This document shows positions 33,421 to 44,360 of a DNA stretch of 64,000 bases, one piece after another. The notes below the pieces were generated by a model. It worked only from the letters and a program-made list of their open reading frames with translations. It had not been told where the DNA came from and searched no databases. Each line of letters starts with the position of its first letter. Position 1 is the stretch's first letter. The position numbers were made by a program, and so were the translations under genes. Source of the DNA: Hydnum rufescens UP504 (Eukaryota; Basidiomycota; Agaricomycetes; Cantharellales; Hydnaceae); the NCBI GenBank assembly GCA_014904985.1, contig MU129008.1, positions 62,001 to 126,000 of the forward strand, written 5' to 3'.

Positions 33421-34474
33421 CGCCGACATTAGTTCCCATGCTTACAAGGCCTTTGCGGATAACGAACGTAACAATACATGGATGTCGACTCTGGGGCCTC
33501 AGGCTCATATGTCCTCTCACCTCAATTGGTTCGAAACATACAAACCAATATCGCCGGCACGGAAAGTGTGGCTAGGTGACAATCATCACATAGATGCAGT
33601 CGGCGAAGGCCAGATTCGAGTTCAACTCGATATTGATGGAACCCGAAAGGTCAACGGTCTATTTCAGCACGTTCTATACGTCCCGGACCTGAACGGAAGT
33701 CTACTGTCAGTCCATAAACTCGCCAACGACGGACATGTCACCGAATTCGAGGGGAGCAACTGCACTATTCGAAATAAAATGACCCGTCGAGTTATTGCCC
33801 AAGCCAAACTGGTCAATGGTCTATATATACTCGCGGTCTCAATCCTGAATGCAGAAAAGGCAAAAATATCAACCATTAGCGACAATGACCTCCCCATTGC
33901 CACTGTTGCCCAAGCCTCTAACTCCTCGAAAGCAAGCCTTAATACGTGGCATCGCCGACTCGGCCACATAAACACCGACTACGTCCTGCGAATGGTCAAG
34001 AATGGCATGGTCAACGGGATGTCACTTGTTCCCAACACGAAAGAAAAGACTGATGCTATTTGCTCAGCTTGTCTACATGGGAAACAGACCCGAAAACCCA
34101 TCCCGTCCAAGACCCAAACTCGTGCAACCGAGGTGCTGGAACGAGTCTACTCCGATGTGTGTGGTCCGATGTCTACCCAAAGCCGGGAAGGACATCAGTA
34201 TTATATGACTATAACGGATGACCATTCTCGTTACTCGTGGGTCTTCTTCTTGAAGCACAAGAATGAAGTCTTCACCAACTTCAAAGCATGGCTCGCAAGG
34301 GCAGAGAACGAGTCTGGCAAACGTCTAAAGCAACTCCGCAATGATGGCAGTGGCGAGTACGTCTCCTTGGAGTTCCTCAAGTTCCTCAGGGACAAAGGAG
34401 TCCACTGGGAGAACACGAACACCAATACTCCCCAGGAGAACGGTGTATCGGAACGTCTCAATCGAACAGCTTAA
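33421..34474 (+). pseudogene. Copia protease and integrase N-terminal part
   Basis: The protease site should read D-S-G-A-S. These codons are present at 33484-33500 but in a different frame from the flanks ('NTWM' before, 'AHMSSHLNW' after), so two compensating single-base indels have replaced the active site with S-T-L-G-P-Q. The integrase has a HHCC zinc finger ('HRRLGHINTDYVL', 'CSACLHGKQTRKP'), catalytic Asp in 'YSDVCGPM', and 'TPQENGVSERLNRT' with the catalytic Glu. The frame then hits TAA at 34472, one base out of step with the downstream frame. Confidence 0.9.
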
Positions 34475-36713
34475 CAATGCTGCCACCTCCATGCTGGAGG
34501 ATACAGAGCCTCGACTCGGGAAGTCCTTTTGGACATACGCTATCAAGCACGCGACCCTAATCAAGAACTGCCTTCCTACACGAGCCCTACCTCCTGACAC
34601 TACCCCGTATGAGGTATACCATGGGAAGAAGCCATCAGTGGCTCTCCTCCGTATTTTTGGCTGCAAGGCGTGGGTTCACATACCAGAACATCTACGGGGC
34701 AAGTTTGGCAGTAAATCCTGCCCTTGCATCTACCTGGGATACACCGAAAACAAGAAAGCCTTCACACTATATCACGTTGAATCCCGGAAAATTGTGGAGT
34801 CGCGCGATGTGGACTTCGAAGAGGAACTGGGCGAGAGAGACCATGTGACCATAGAGGTCCCAGATGGTCTCGGTGAAGACGAGGAAGCTGCAGATTCAGG
34901 GGGGGAGAATGCAAGGAAGAATTCCGATCCGAATCTAACACTCACCTCGCCCAATACTCCAGCTCTACCCAGCGACAAAGCCTCTACAGAAGCCACCTCA
35001 GATGCTATGCCCATACGTCGCTCCAGCCGCCAGACTCGAGCACCAACTCGTGTAGACGAGGATCCTCGGTTCGAACTCACATCGTACAATAGGCAATCCA
35101 AATCTGGTTCTGGCGGACACCTGGATTCAGTGGGTGATGCTGCCAACATTGTAACTCACCCAGATGAACCGACATCCTACGAGGATGCAATGTCGCGACC
35201 AGAAGCGGACCTGTGGAAACAAGCCTGCGATAGAGAGATCTCTGCCCTAAAGAGTCTCGGAACGTTCGACATAGCCACAAGGCCAGCAGATCGCCGGGTC
35301 GTTGGTTCACGGTGGACCTTCAAGTTGAAGCGCGGTCCTGATGGCGAAATCGTGCTCTACAAAGCTCGGCTTGTAGCAAAGGGCTACTCAGAAGTTCCTG
35401 GGGTCGATTTTGACGAAACCTTTGCACCGGCCCTAAAGAAATCATCACTCTTGGCGTTGCTCGCATATGCCGCACACCTCGACCTCGAAATAGATCAGAT
35501 GGATGTTAAGTCAGCATTCCTAAACGGGATCCTCAAAGAGGAAATTTACATGGAGGCACCACCTGGCCTCTCAATCCCAGATGGAATGGTTTTTCGTCTA
35601 AAGAAAACCATCTACGGTCTTCGACAGGCACCGCGCGAGTGGTACGAGTGCATTCTCAAGATCTTCTTGAAACTTGACTACAAGCGGAGTGATGCTGATC
35701 ACTCGGTCTTCATCAAGAATCGAGGCCGGATTATCAATATAGTCGCTGTCTACGTCGACGACTTGCTCCTATTCTCGAACGACAAAAAGGATGTAGAGAA
35801 GACAAAAGCAGAGCTTGGTCGCGAGTACGAAATGAAGGACCTCGGAACTGCCCGTTGGTTCCTCGGAATGGAAATCATTCGCAATCGCAACACTCGATCC
35901 CTCTCTATCTCACAACGTCAGTATATATCTACGATCCTTACTCGTTTCGGCATGGAGAATGCCAAGCCAGTCAGTTCTCCACTGGCAGCTGGGCTCAAAC
36001 TCGAGAAACAACTGTCGGCAACTGTCGACATCTCTCAGTACCAGTCAATGCTCGGCTCTGCTATGTACGCAATGGTCGGAACCCGTCCGGATATCGCCTT
36101 TGCGCTGTGCACCCTAAGTCAACACTCATCGACTCCTGGATCTTCGCACCTCCTGGCTCTTAAACGAGTTTATCACTACCTGCTGGCCACAAAGGACAAC
36201 CAGCTTGTATTCAGCGGAAGTACCAAAGAAAAGGAACTTATCGGGTATGTAGACTCAGACTGGGCCTCCGATCCCATAGACCGCAAGTCCGTCACTGGAT
36301 ACGTCTTCCTACTTTACGGCTCTGCTATCAGTTGGGCCTCGAAGAAGCAACCCACTGTGGCACTCTCCAGCACCGAAGGAGAGTACATGGCAGCTGCACA
36401 AAGTACGCGCGAGGCCGTGTGGTTGCGTCAACTACTCGCCGACATAGGCTGCGATATATCCACACCTACTGTCTTACGGATCGACAACCAATCGGCAATC
36501 GCTATTGCTCGAAACCCTACCTTCCATGCCAGATCCAAACATATCGAAGTCCGTCACCACTTCGTCCGAGAGAAACTCGCGGATAACATAATCGATCTCG
36601 CATACGTCCCGACAGACGATCAGATTGCGGATGTCCTCACAAAGGGACTTCCCCTAGTCAAACTCGAGAAGTTTCGCGAGGCCATGGGGATCTCTGCCCC
36701 CGCATCCAGCTGA
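34460..36713 (+). CDS. Copia integrase C-terminus, reverse transcriptase and RNase H
   Basis: Continuous frame from 'LNNAATSMLED' (integrase core end) through 'GCKAWVHIPEHLRGK' to the RT: 'WTFKLKRGPDGEIVLYKARL', 'DQMDVKSAFLNG' (first catalytic Asp), 'AVYVDDLLLFSN' (the YVDD box), then RNase H 'GYVDSDWASDPIDRKSVTGY', 'ALSSTEGEYMAA' and 'LRIDNQSAIAIARNP', finishing with TGA at 36711-36713. All RT and RNase H catalytic residues are intact. It lacks its own start because of the frame break at 34465-34474. Confidence 0.9.
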
Positions 36714-36720
36714 GTGGGTG

Positions 36721-37155
36721 TGTTGGAGGGCAGCCGGATACGGTATAACGACCCGATGACTTTGTCGGTGTTGATCGCCCATTTCGTTTATTGTTTCCGC
36801 CTACTATTCTTGATACCCGGCATTGCCGATTCCTTATATATTACTACATGAGCATTCCGCGCTCCCTCAGTTCTTTTATCAGAGACTGAGGTTAGCCCTT
36901 TTTCTATTCTCTCTTCAATAGTATAGTACCTTACCTGAACCCACTGTAGTTCCGTCGTTCTAGGTACTTTATCCAAATCTCAGTTCTTTTATCAGAGACT
37001 GAGGTTAGCCCTTTTTCTATTCTCTCTTCAATAGTATAGTACCTTACCTGAACCCACTGTAGTTCCGTCGTTCTAGGTACTTTATCCAAATCTCAGTTCT
37101 TTTATCAGAGACTGAGTTCCGTCGTTCTAGTATATATACGAGTACTCCGCCAACA
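36721..37155 (+). repeat. 3' LTR of the Copia element
   Basis: 435 bp; preceded by a purine-rich tract (GAGTGGGTG, 36712-36720). It matches the 5' LTR except for about three substitutions and a second tandem copy of a 113-bp unit (repeat starts at 36868 and 36981). Confidence 0.95.
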
Positions 37156-38339
37156 GCTACATGGCCCTTGTATATTTGGGTCGGTGACGTAAGGGACCGC
37201 ACATCGAATGTGTAAAGGTTGTGGTCTTCGGAGGCAAAGGAGGATAGACGTAGGAAGGGTCGGGGACCACGCCAGGGCGTTTGCACGCATCTTTATAATG
37301 CAGTCACGGGTGAGGAACGCGATTTCTTCGAAGAAAGATATACTTCGTTCGCTTTGCCTGTTCTGACGTCATAGAGGGTAAATATCCGATCTGAACCAGT
37401 AGAAGCTAACACAGAGGTTTCAGAGAGATTAAACTTGAGAGCAGTTATCGTTTCCGTCGATGTCGGGAAATTAAGGTTCATGATGGGGGAAGATCTATCC
37501 CAAGTAAGATTTCAGCGCCAACGCAGAAAATAGTGGGACCAGAAACATACTTCGTTTCGTCCCATATATGTACGCAATTGGAAGCCGTGGCGAATAACGG
37601 ATTTGCTCGATGATGATCGATCGCACTGAAGGTGTGAAGCGTTAATGACAAGATTATTGTGACTATAGGAGAGCTTCCATACTTGAAGGCAGTTTCCGCT
37701 TGAAAAACTGTAAGTGGTTTCCTCTAAGGATGACACAGTTTCGAATCAGTAAATTCACAATCCGAATGCATGGACGAACCATCTGCGGCAGACTATCTTC
37801 ACCAAAATCACCGCTGCCATCCTGGTCCAAAGACGTCCTGACATCCCACATTTTGACGGTTTGGTCCACACCACAGCTAAGCAACCGGTCCGAGTCCGCA
37901 AAGCACACCCCTGTCACGCTGCGTTTGTGTGCCGTGGGGAGTCGTAATAGATGTTTACGCTGCGGAAGGTCATGGATAATTATCTCTGGGGAAGACAAGA
38001 CAGAAGACTTGAATTAATGGCAATTGGAACACCAATTTGGCCAAGAGACGAAAAGATACCTCCATCTGCGCTTGCAGTAGCAACAACAGCTAGGCTATGC
38101 GGTTTCCTCACCACCGCATTGACACCATCAACATGTCCTTCAAGACTGGCAAGGAAGGGTCTCGTGAACATTTGCTCAATTTTTACGGCATTGAGGGTAC
38201 GTACCCGCTCTCGAGCTTTCGCGAATGGGTGCACAAGGGGTCCAAGTGGCGCGCTACAGGTGTGGGATCGCCAGATCACGAGGGAAGATGATCTGATGGG
38301 ACATGATGCAACACAGATATTTTCTACAGGGGATTGAAA
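37156..38339 (-). pseudogene. SOF1/DCAF13 copy 2, 5' half
   Basis: The minus strand repeats 'HPFAKARERVRTLNAVKIEQM', 'IIIHDLPQRKHLLRLPTAHK', 'LNFPTSTETITALKFNLSE' and 'PTQIYKGHVA' up to the Copia insertion. It keeps a phase-0 donor at the exon-3 junction (CCGCAGATG/GTTCGT) that copy 1 has lost. It also has a stop near the N-terminus (TGA about 38277), a deleted base near 38240 and an extra T near 37245. It cannot make SOF1. Confidence 0.9.
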
Positions 38340-39083
38340 ATCAACCAGCTAATACCTAGTCCAAGGAGTGTGAAAGTAGCGCACCATACTTTTGCCCAGC
38401 TCGTTTATACCGGGAGCAAAAATGTGGGTCGCCGCCGGAATCGGACGCATCCGTATCGCTGCCGTGCATCACTGGTTTTGGTGGCCAGCTAGCTCTTCCC
38501 CAGCTATGTAAAATATTCCTTAAGCTTCTTTGCATCCTGGGCCGCTTGGTGATAACAATTTAAAGCTTTTGAAATGCCATTCGGGCTCGTACGACTCGAC
38601 GCTTTACTCCCTCTCTTACTCAAAATACCACTCTAAGCAGTGGACAACACAAATGGGATTTTATGTTCCCGTGTCACCTCGGGGTTCCTTAAGCTTGCCT
38701 TTCCCCTCAAGAGTTCAAAGTATTATGTGCATCAACTTTCCGTAGATTCACTAAGTCGCCCTTGAATGTTGGCTCTATCATCACTGGTGTTTTGCTGGCC
38801 TAGGGTATGACTTCGCGTCCGCCTGATGATTCTCGACCGTCTAAGGAGTATCTGCTGCTTCGTGGCAGTCTGCGTCCTCAAGCTCTGCCTGAATGCTCGA
38901 ATATTCCCTCATTCCGCGAGCCCATGCAGCTTCCGACAGCGATTCTGGGAACGATTGATTTACGCCTGAGGTACTCATTTCGCTCTGTCGGGGTCCAGAC
39001 GATATTCGGCCCATTAGATTGCTTTATTATTCGTGAAAAACGGATCGCTTTTCTTCAGGAAACCCTTGCCACTGTGCAGGATC

Positions 39084-39420
39084 GGCCGGGGAGAGCAACA
39101 ACAGCCAAGCTGTAAGCTTTCCTCATCACCACATTGACACCATCAGCATGTCCTTCAGGACTGACAAGGAAGAGTTTCGTGACCATTCGCTCGATTTTTG
39201 CGGCATTGAGGGTACGTACTCATTCTCGGGTGTTCGCCAATGGATGCGTAAGGGATCCAAATTGCGGGCTACAGGGGTTAGATCGCGCGATTGCGAGGGA
39301 AGATGATCCGATGGCAATAATGCCACACCGATAGTTTCTCCAAGGGTGCCAAAATCAACCAGCTATGACCCAGTCAAGGAGTCTGACAGTGACGCACAGT
39401 TACACCGGGAGCAAAAGCGC
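39084..39420 (-). pseudogene. SOF1 copy 3, first-exon fragment
   Basis: The minus strand reads 'SDHLPSQSRDLTPVARNLDP', the N-terminal region of SOF1 in the correct frame, then shifts. It matches copy 1 from about 9153 (upstream flank) to about 9490, and is more diverged than copy 2. It abuts copy 2 head to tail at about 39084. Confidence 0.8.
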
Positions 39421-39593
39421 TGAATTCAGTCAGCGCCAGCCCGATGTCTTAGAGAATAAGCAAGGTTTGGAGGAATACATTGGATCATCTGTGGTAGTGA
39501 GTGACAAATTTCCAGGACCTCCTGAGTTGCCTTTAGGGGCCTCTTCATGGCGGCCAAATTTCAGAAGATAATCACAGTGGTCCGTTAAGAGTA

Positions 39594-41640
39594 TCAGCGA
39601 GATCTAGTGGATACTTCGGGGCGATCTGCGGCTAGTGAGCGATAAATACTCAAGGCCTCCTCATTTGCCTTGAGAGCCTCTTCATCGCGGCCAAATTCCG
39701 AAAGAGAGGTTGTTAAGAGAATGAGCAAGATCCGGTGGAATACTCCAGGTTGATCTGCAGCTAGCAAGCGATAGATGCTCAAGGCTCCTCATTTGCCTTG
39801 AGGGCCTCTCATTGCGCCAAATTCCGAAAGACCGAAAGGAAGGTGGTAAGAGAATGAGCAAGATCGGGNNNNNNNNNNNNNNNNNNNNNNNNNNNNNNNN
39901 NNNNNNNNNNNNNNNNNNNNNNNNNNNNNNNNNNNNNNNNNNNNNNNNNNNNNNNNNNNNNNNNNNNNNNNNNNNNNNNNNNNNNNNNNNNNNNNNNNNN
40001 NNNNNNNNNNNNNNNNNNNNNNNNNNNNNNNNNNNNNNNNNNNNNNNNNNNNNNNNNGGGAATGCCGACACTTACGGTAGCCATCGCCTTCTCGTCGTTC
40101 ACTATATGGGCGTCCATGCCAACCAAGCTGCAGAGAGATGTGAGGCACCTCCTGACTTCCATCACTCCACCCGCTGCAAATTGTGCCGTGGATCGGAGCC
40201 GCCGGTTGAAAGGCAACGTACAAGGCTTATTAGAGATGAGACGACACAGGCTGCGAAGAGCTTGGGCATGAGGAAGAGCTTCAACAATCTTAAGACGGAG
40301 CGATACAAGCAGTGCAGAAGTATCTCTCTTTTGGGCGGAATACTTTGGGTTGATCTGCAGCTAGCAAGCGATAGATGCCCAAGGCCTCCTCATTTGCCTT
40401 GAGCGCCTCTTCATCGCGGCCAAATTCCGAAAGATCAATGGAGAGGTGGTTAAGAGAACGAGCAAGATCTGGGCGGAATACTTTGGGTTGATCTGCAGCT
40501 AGCAAGCGATAGATGCCCAAGGCCTCCTCATTTGCCTTGAGTGCCTCTTCATCACGGCCAAATTTTGACAGAGCAATGGAGAGGTCATTAAGAGAATGAG
40601 CGAGATATGGGCGGAATACTTCGGGTTGATCTGTGGCTAGTGAGCGCCAAATGCCCAAGGCCTCCTCATTTGCCTTGAGAGCCTCTTCATCACGGCCAAA
40701 TTTGGAAAGATGAATGGAGAGTTTGTTAAGAGAATGAGCGAGATTTGGGAGGAATACTTTGGGGCAATCTGCAGCTAGCAAGCGAAAAATGCTTGAGGCC
40801 TCCTCATTTGCCTTGAGGGCCTCTTCATGGTGGCCAAATTTCGAAAGACAATTGGAGAGGTTGCTAAGAGAGCGAGCAAGATCTGGGAGGAATACTTCGG
40901 GTCGATCTATGGCTAGTGAGCGCCAAATGTTCGAGGCCTCCTCATTTGCCTTGAGTGCCTCTTCGTCGCGGCCAAATTTGGAAAGATAAATAGAGAGGTT
41001 GGTAAGAGAGCGAGCAAGATCTGGGCGGAATACTTCGGGTTGATCTGTGGCTAGTGAGCGCCAAATGCTCAAGGCCTCCTCATTTGCCTTGAGGGCCTCT
41101 TCATCCGGCCAAGTTTCGAAAGACGATTGGAAAGATTATTAAGAGAACAAGCAAGATCTGGGCGGAATACTTTGGGGCGATCTGCAGCTAGAGAGCGCCA
41201 AATGCCCAAGGCCTCCTCATTTGCCTTGAGGGCCTCTTCATCCCGGCCAAATTTGGAAAGATCAACAGAGAGGTTGGTAAGAGAATGTGCAAGATCTGGG
41301 TGGAATACTTGGGGTCGATCTGTGGCTAGTGAGCGCCAAATGCTCAAGGCCTCCTCATTTGCCTTGAGGGCCTCTTCATCGCGGCCAAATTTCGAAAGAC
41401 AATTGGAGACGTTGCGAAGAGAGCGAGCAAGATCTGGGAGGAATACTCCAGGTTGATCTGCAGCTAATGAGCGACAAATGCTCAAGGCCTCCTCATTTGC
41501 CTTGAGGGCCTCTTCATCCCGGCCACATTTTGAAAGATCAACGGAGAGGTTGCTAAGAGAATGAGCGAGATGTGGACGGAATACCTGGGTTGATCTGCGG
41601 CTAGTGGATGACGAATGCTGAAGGCTCACTTGCCCTGAGG
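39594..41640 (-). repeat. 138-bp (46-aa) TPR-coding tandem array
   Basis: GGCCTCCTCATTTGCC recurs at 40383, 40521 and 40659, a strict 138-bp period, continuing to about 41620 (at least a dozen units). Neighbouring units are nearly identical, which points to recent amplification and explains the assembly gap. Confidence 0.9.
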
Positions 41641-43139
41641 GCCGCTTCATGACGGCCCAATTTCGAAAGACGAATCGAGGGGCCAACAAGAGCGACAGCA
41701 AGATATGATTTGTCCCCTCCAGCGCGGTATAGTACCACTACGCATCCAGTACCTCAAAGGCCTCGTCCCAAAGACCCAGATCGTTCAAATTCCCTGACAG
41801 ATCGCTCAGTTGTCCCGCCAGCAGAGCCCAATCGAATTCGACCTCCCTGGCATCATGCAGCTCATTCAGGAGCTGCAATGTCGCCATAACTGTTTCACGA
41901 AGTTGACGTGTCGGGTCCCAGTCCGCTGCTGGTCAGTTTTCCATCCCACAACTTGCGCTTCAATATCCGTGCGGACCGAAATATGCGGCAAGACACGGCG
42001 GACTTGCACCATAAGCTCCCAGATCTGGCTTGAGAGATATGAAACATGACCGTCGTAGCTAGCTCGTAGTCCAGTCATCCCCGCATGTCTGTTTTGTCTT
42101 CATCAATATCTGATTGATATATTGAACCAAGAATGGCAATTACCTTGAGCCCACTGGTGTCAACGTTGGTCGTAATCCCATCTCCTCCAGTTGTCCTTGC
42201 ATAGCCACTCCGATCTGCTCAAACACTGCATGACCCGCTGGACGTTCGAAGAAGTCCTGCAGTCCAGCCGCAAAAATCGATCCCTAAAAATGGGTTCTGT
42301 TATCATCCAATACAACAGCTGTCGCCCGCCACAAATCACTCACGAGAGTATTTTCAGACGCTGCCAGCGGTCTTGCAGAGACAGCTGGGCCGGGAGACGC
42401 GATCCTCTCTATTCTTTCTGGAGCGCTGGATACTGTCATCAATGTCACGATCTTTACGACAACGTCAGCTCGCTGGCATGAAGTGAGAATGCGTGTATTG
42501 AAAACACACTCACTTGGAATGTGTGCAAACAATCTGTCAGATTCTCTCCATGGATCGATATCGCATTCATGATTTTATCCCGCTGGAGATACCGCTCCAC
42601 AACATTCAAATCGGACCATCGTGTTGCGTCAGTGTGGATTGCCATCAAGTTACTATACCGCAAGAGATATATTTCACTGTAGAGATTGTACATGGCAATT
42701 GGAATGCTTACCGTGTTAAAATATCTAAACTTGAGGCGATTCTCATATCATCGATGTTCTTCCCCTTCAACGCATCCACCAAGGTCTCGAGAAACCTTGT
42801 GACCCGAACCATGAGCTGTGTGCATCTATCTCTCCCGTCCCGCATGGTTTTAACCGCCTCGATCACCTCCGATACGATATCGAAAACTTGGGCGAGTGGA
42901 CCAGAAAGCGCGGGCGGGAGAAGTCGGATATCACGGATCATGGAAGATATAACGAGAGTGGCATCCCATCCTCGGCCGGTGGTGTCGTTGAGGTAATCTG
43001 GGTATACTGGTTGAGGCACAGTTGCGATAGTACGTTGAACGGTGGAGGTGGATGCTCCGTTAGGAGAGGAATCACTGGATGGGGGTAACGATAACTGGAC
43101 GCTACGTCTTCTGGGTGAAAAGAATCTCCTGGAGGGCAT
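39594..43139 (-). CDS. TPR-repeat protein with a helical N-terminal domain (NLR-like), incomplete
   Basis: Starts 'MPSRRFFSPRRRSV' (43139), then a Ser/Pro-rich stretch and a helical domain 'LAQVFDIVSEVIEAVKTMR' / 'CTQLMVRVTRFLETLVDALK' (42750-42900). This resembles the four-helix N-terminal bundle of fungal NLR-like and MLKL-like proteins (inference). A middle region follows with 'SDLWRATAVVLDDN' (42330) and 'LGLWDEAFEVLDA' (about 41750). The rest is a tandem array of 46-residue TPR-like repeats, consensus 'EEALKANEEALSIYRSLAAD' then 'PDLARSLNNLSxxLSxFGRD', to a stop at 39594. Each unit is two helices of a TPR protein-protein module. No NACHT/NB-ARC P-loop was found. The gene has short introns (42700, 42500, 42080), several frame slips and an assembly gap in the array, so the true protein cannot be read. 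Possible roles: incompatibility or stress signalling; unproven. Confidence 0.65.
39869..40057. other. assembly gap (189 N) with unrelated sequence on its right
   Basis: 189 N within the TPR array. The 270 bases right of it (40058-40328) do not match the TPR unit, although units resume at about 40330. The minus strand there reads 'RSTAQFAAGGVMEVRRCLTS'. This may be a second domain, another gene piece or a wrong join. Confidence 0.9.
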
Positions 43140-43689
43140 GGGATGTAGTGCGCTTGAGAGAGGGAGGGAGGGGATTGCGAGGCGATGCAAGACAGTGCGA
43201 GGCGGTGCAAGGCGATGCGAGGCGGTGTGAGGGAAGTCGACCTACCCCATTCAGCACATAGTGTATTCAAATTCTTTGAGCGCCCGCTCAGCTCCAAATA
43301 ATTAGTGCACGCCAAGACAAGTCTCAGCAACCGAATGAAACGCATATTAGCGAATAAAGCCGATGATGTTGACACTGGGGACTCGGTACGAAAGGTCGTT
43401 CAAGCCCGTGTGTTCCAAATCCATAATGCGGAATAGGACTTCACCTGGACGGAAACTTTTAAGTGCGAGTGAAAGATTTGGGAGTCTTCGTCTGGAACAT
43501 CACTGACTGTTCTCTTCGAGGTCCTGGACCTTATTCTGGCACATGAGTGGTGAATGATGATGAATATCTCGATATTTAGCCTGCAACTATCGGCTGCACC
43601 CGAGGGGCTGAGAGAAAATGAAAACAGAGAAGACGTCCATGACCGCAGGCCTCCAGACCCTTTGACCTGAGATACCGCACCCAATACCA

Positions 43690-44360
43690 AACGAAGTCCT
43701 CATTTACATGGTGTCCGCCTCACTCCCGTCGACGGGACCGCAACCGAGATTGGAAGCAGCCTTCGTCGGCGCATAGTCTTGCGTCTCAGGGAATCGTTAT
43801 TCGGTCGACTTTTTCTCGTACGCTCCACTGAGGTCAATGAACTTAATAGTGCGTTCACATCCTGTGTCGGTTCTGAAGAGGTCAGATTATGCCTTCCGAG
43901 TCCAGGAGTAGGGGTCTCCAGTCGTCGCACAGGGGACAGTCTTGGAGGATGTGGGTTCGTGTTTCGAGGTGTTCCCCGCAGCAGCACGTCGCGCTTTCGT
44001 CTGGTACGAATCGTTTATAGTATTGGCCCATGAAGGCGTGTCCCGTACGGCATTGGACTAGTCGGCTGAACGATTTTGAATGATTTTCGTGAGAGTGATT
44101 TGAATAGTTTGCTGAGACGCAGAAGCGGGGGGTTGACGTTGCAAATAGAGTACTCTGTGGACCGGTTTTGTGGGGGATCGTTCGCCCATCGTAGTTGCCA
44201 GTCTTTGAGCAGGCGTTCGTTGTTCAAGTTGCCAACATAAGCGTTAGATGCTGAGAATGGGTATACGGAAGGGAGGAGTGAACCGCTTTTCGCCAAGGTG
44301 TCGGCTTTCTCGTTGCCCCAGATGGCACATGAGTGAGTCGAGTCTTTGACGCCCTCACAA
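43690..44360 (-). pseudogene. second LINE relic: RNase H end and C-terminal motif
   Basis: Minus strand: 'WGNEKADTLAKSGSLLPS' (RNase H GNExAD motif, about 44310), 'LLKDWQLRWANDPPQNRS', then after a frame change 'RLVQCRTGHAFMGQYYKRF', 'CCCGEHLETRTHILQDC' (C-terminal zinc-binding motif) and 'WRPLLLDSEG'. Same family type as the relic at 3.0-3.8 kb but a different copy. The RT is missing. Confidence 0.85.

Larger units (their letters stand above)
32202..37155 (+). mobile_element. complete Ty1/Copia LTR retrotransposon inserted in SOF1 copy 2
   Basis: 4,954 bp from TGTTGGAGGG to CGCCAACA, flanked by the 5-bp duplication GCTAC (32197-32201, 37156-37160). It sits in coding sequence of SOF1 copy 2 in the opposite orientation. 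The LTRs differ by only about three substitutions plus one 113-bp repeat unit, so the insertion is recent. Gene order gag, protease, integrase, RT, RNase H identifies Copia. Frameshifts in gag and integrase and a scrambled protease site mean this copy is not autonomous as read. Confidence 0.95.
26063..39083 (-). repeat. inverted segmental duplication, copy 2, split by two insertions
   Basis: Reverse-strand counterpart of 8472-11308. Pieces: 26063-26190 (3' flank), then a solo LTR with nested PIF element, then 31466-32201 (SOF1 3' half), then a Copia element, then 37156-39083 (SOF1 5' half and upstream flank). Removing 26191-31465 and 32202-37155, each with one 5-bp target duplication, restores about 2.78 kb collinear with copy 1. 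Confidence 0.85.

Noticed and set aside
40759..41456. Plus-strand frames across the TPR array ('ERARSGRNT' repeats)
   Set aside because: Antisense shadows of the TPR-coding strand, repeating with the same 138-bp period.
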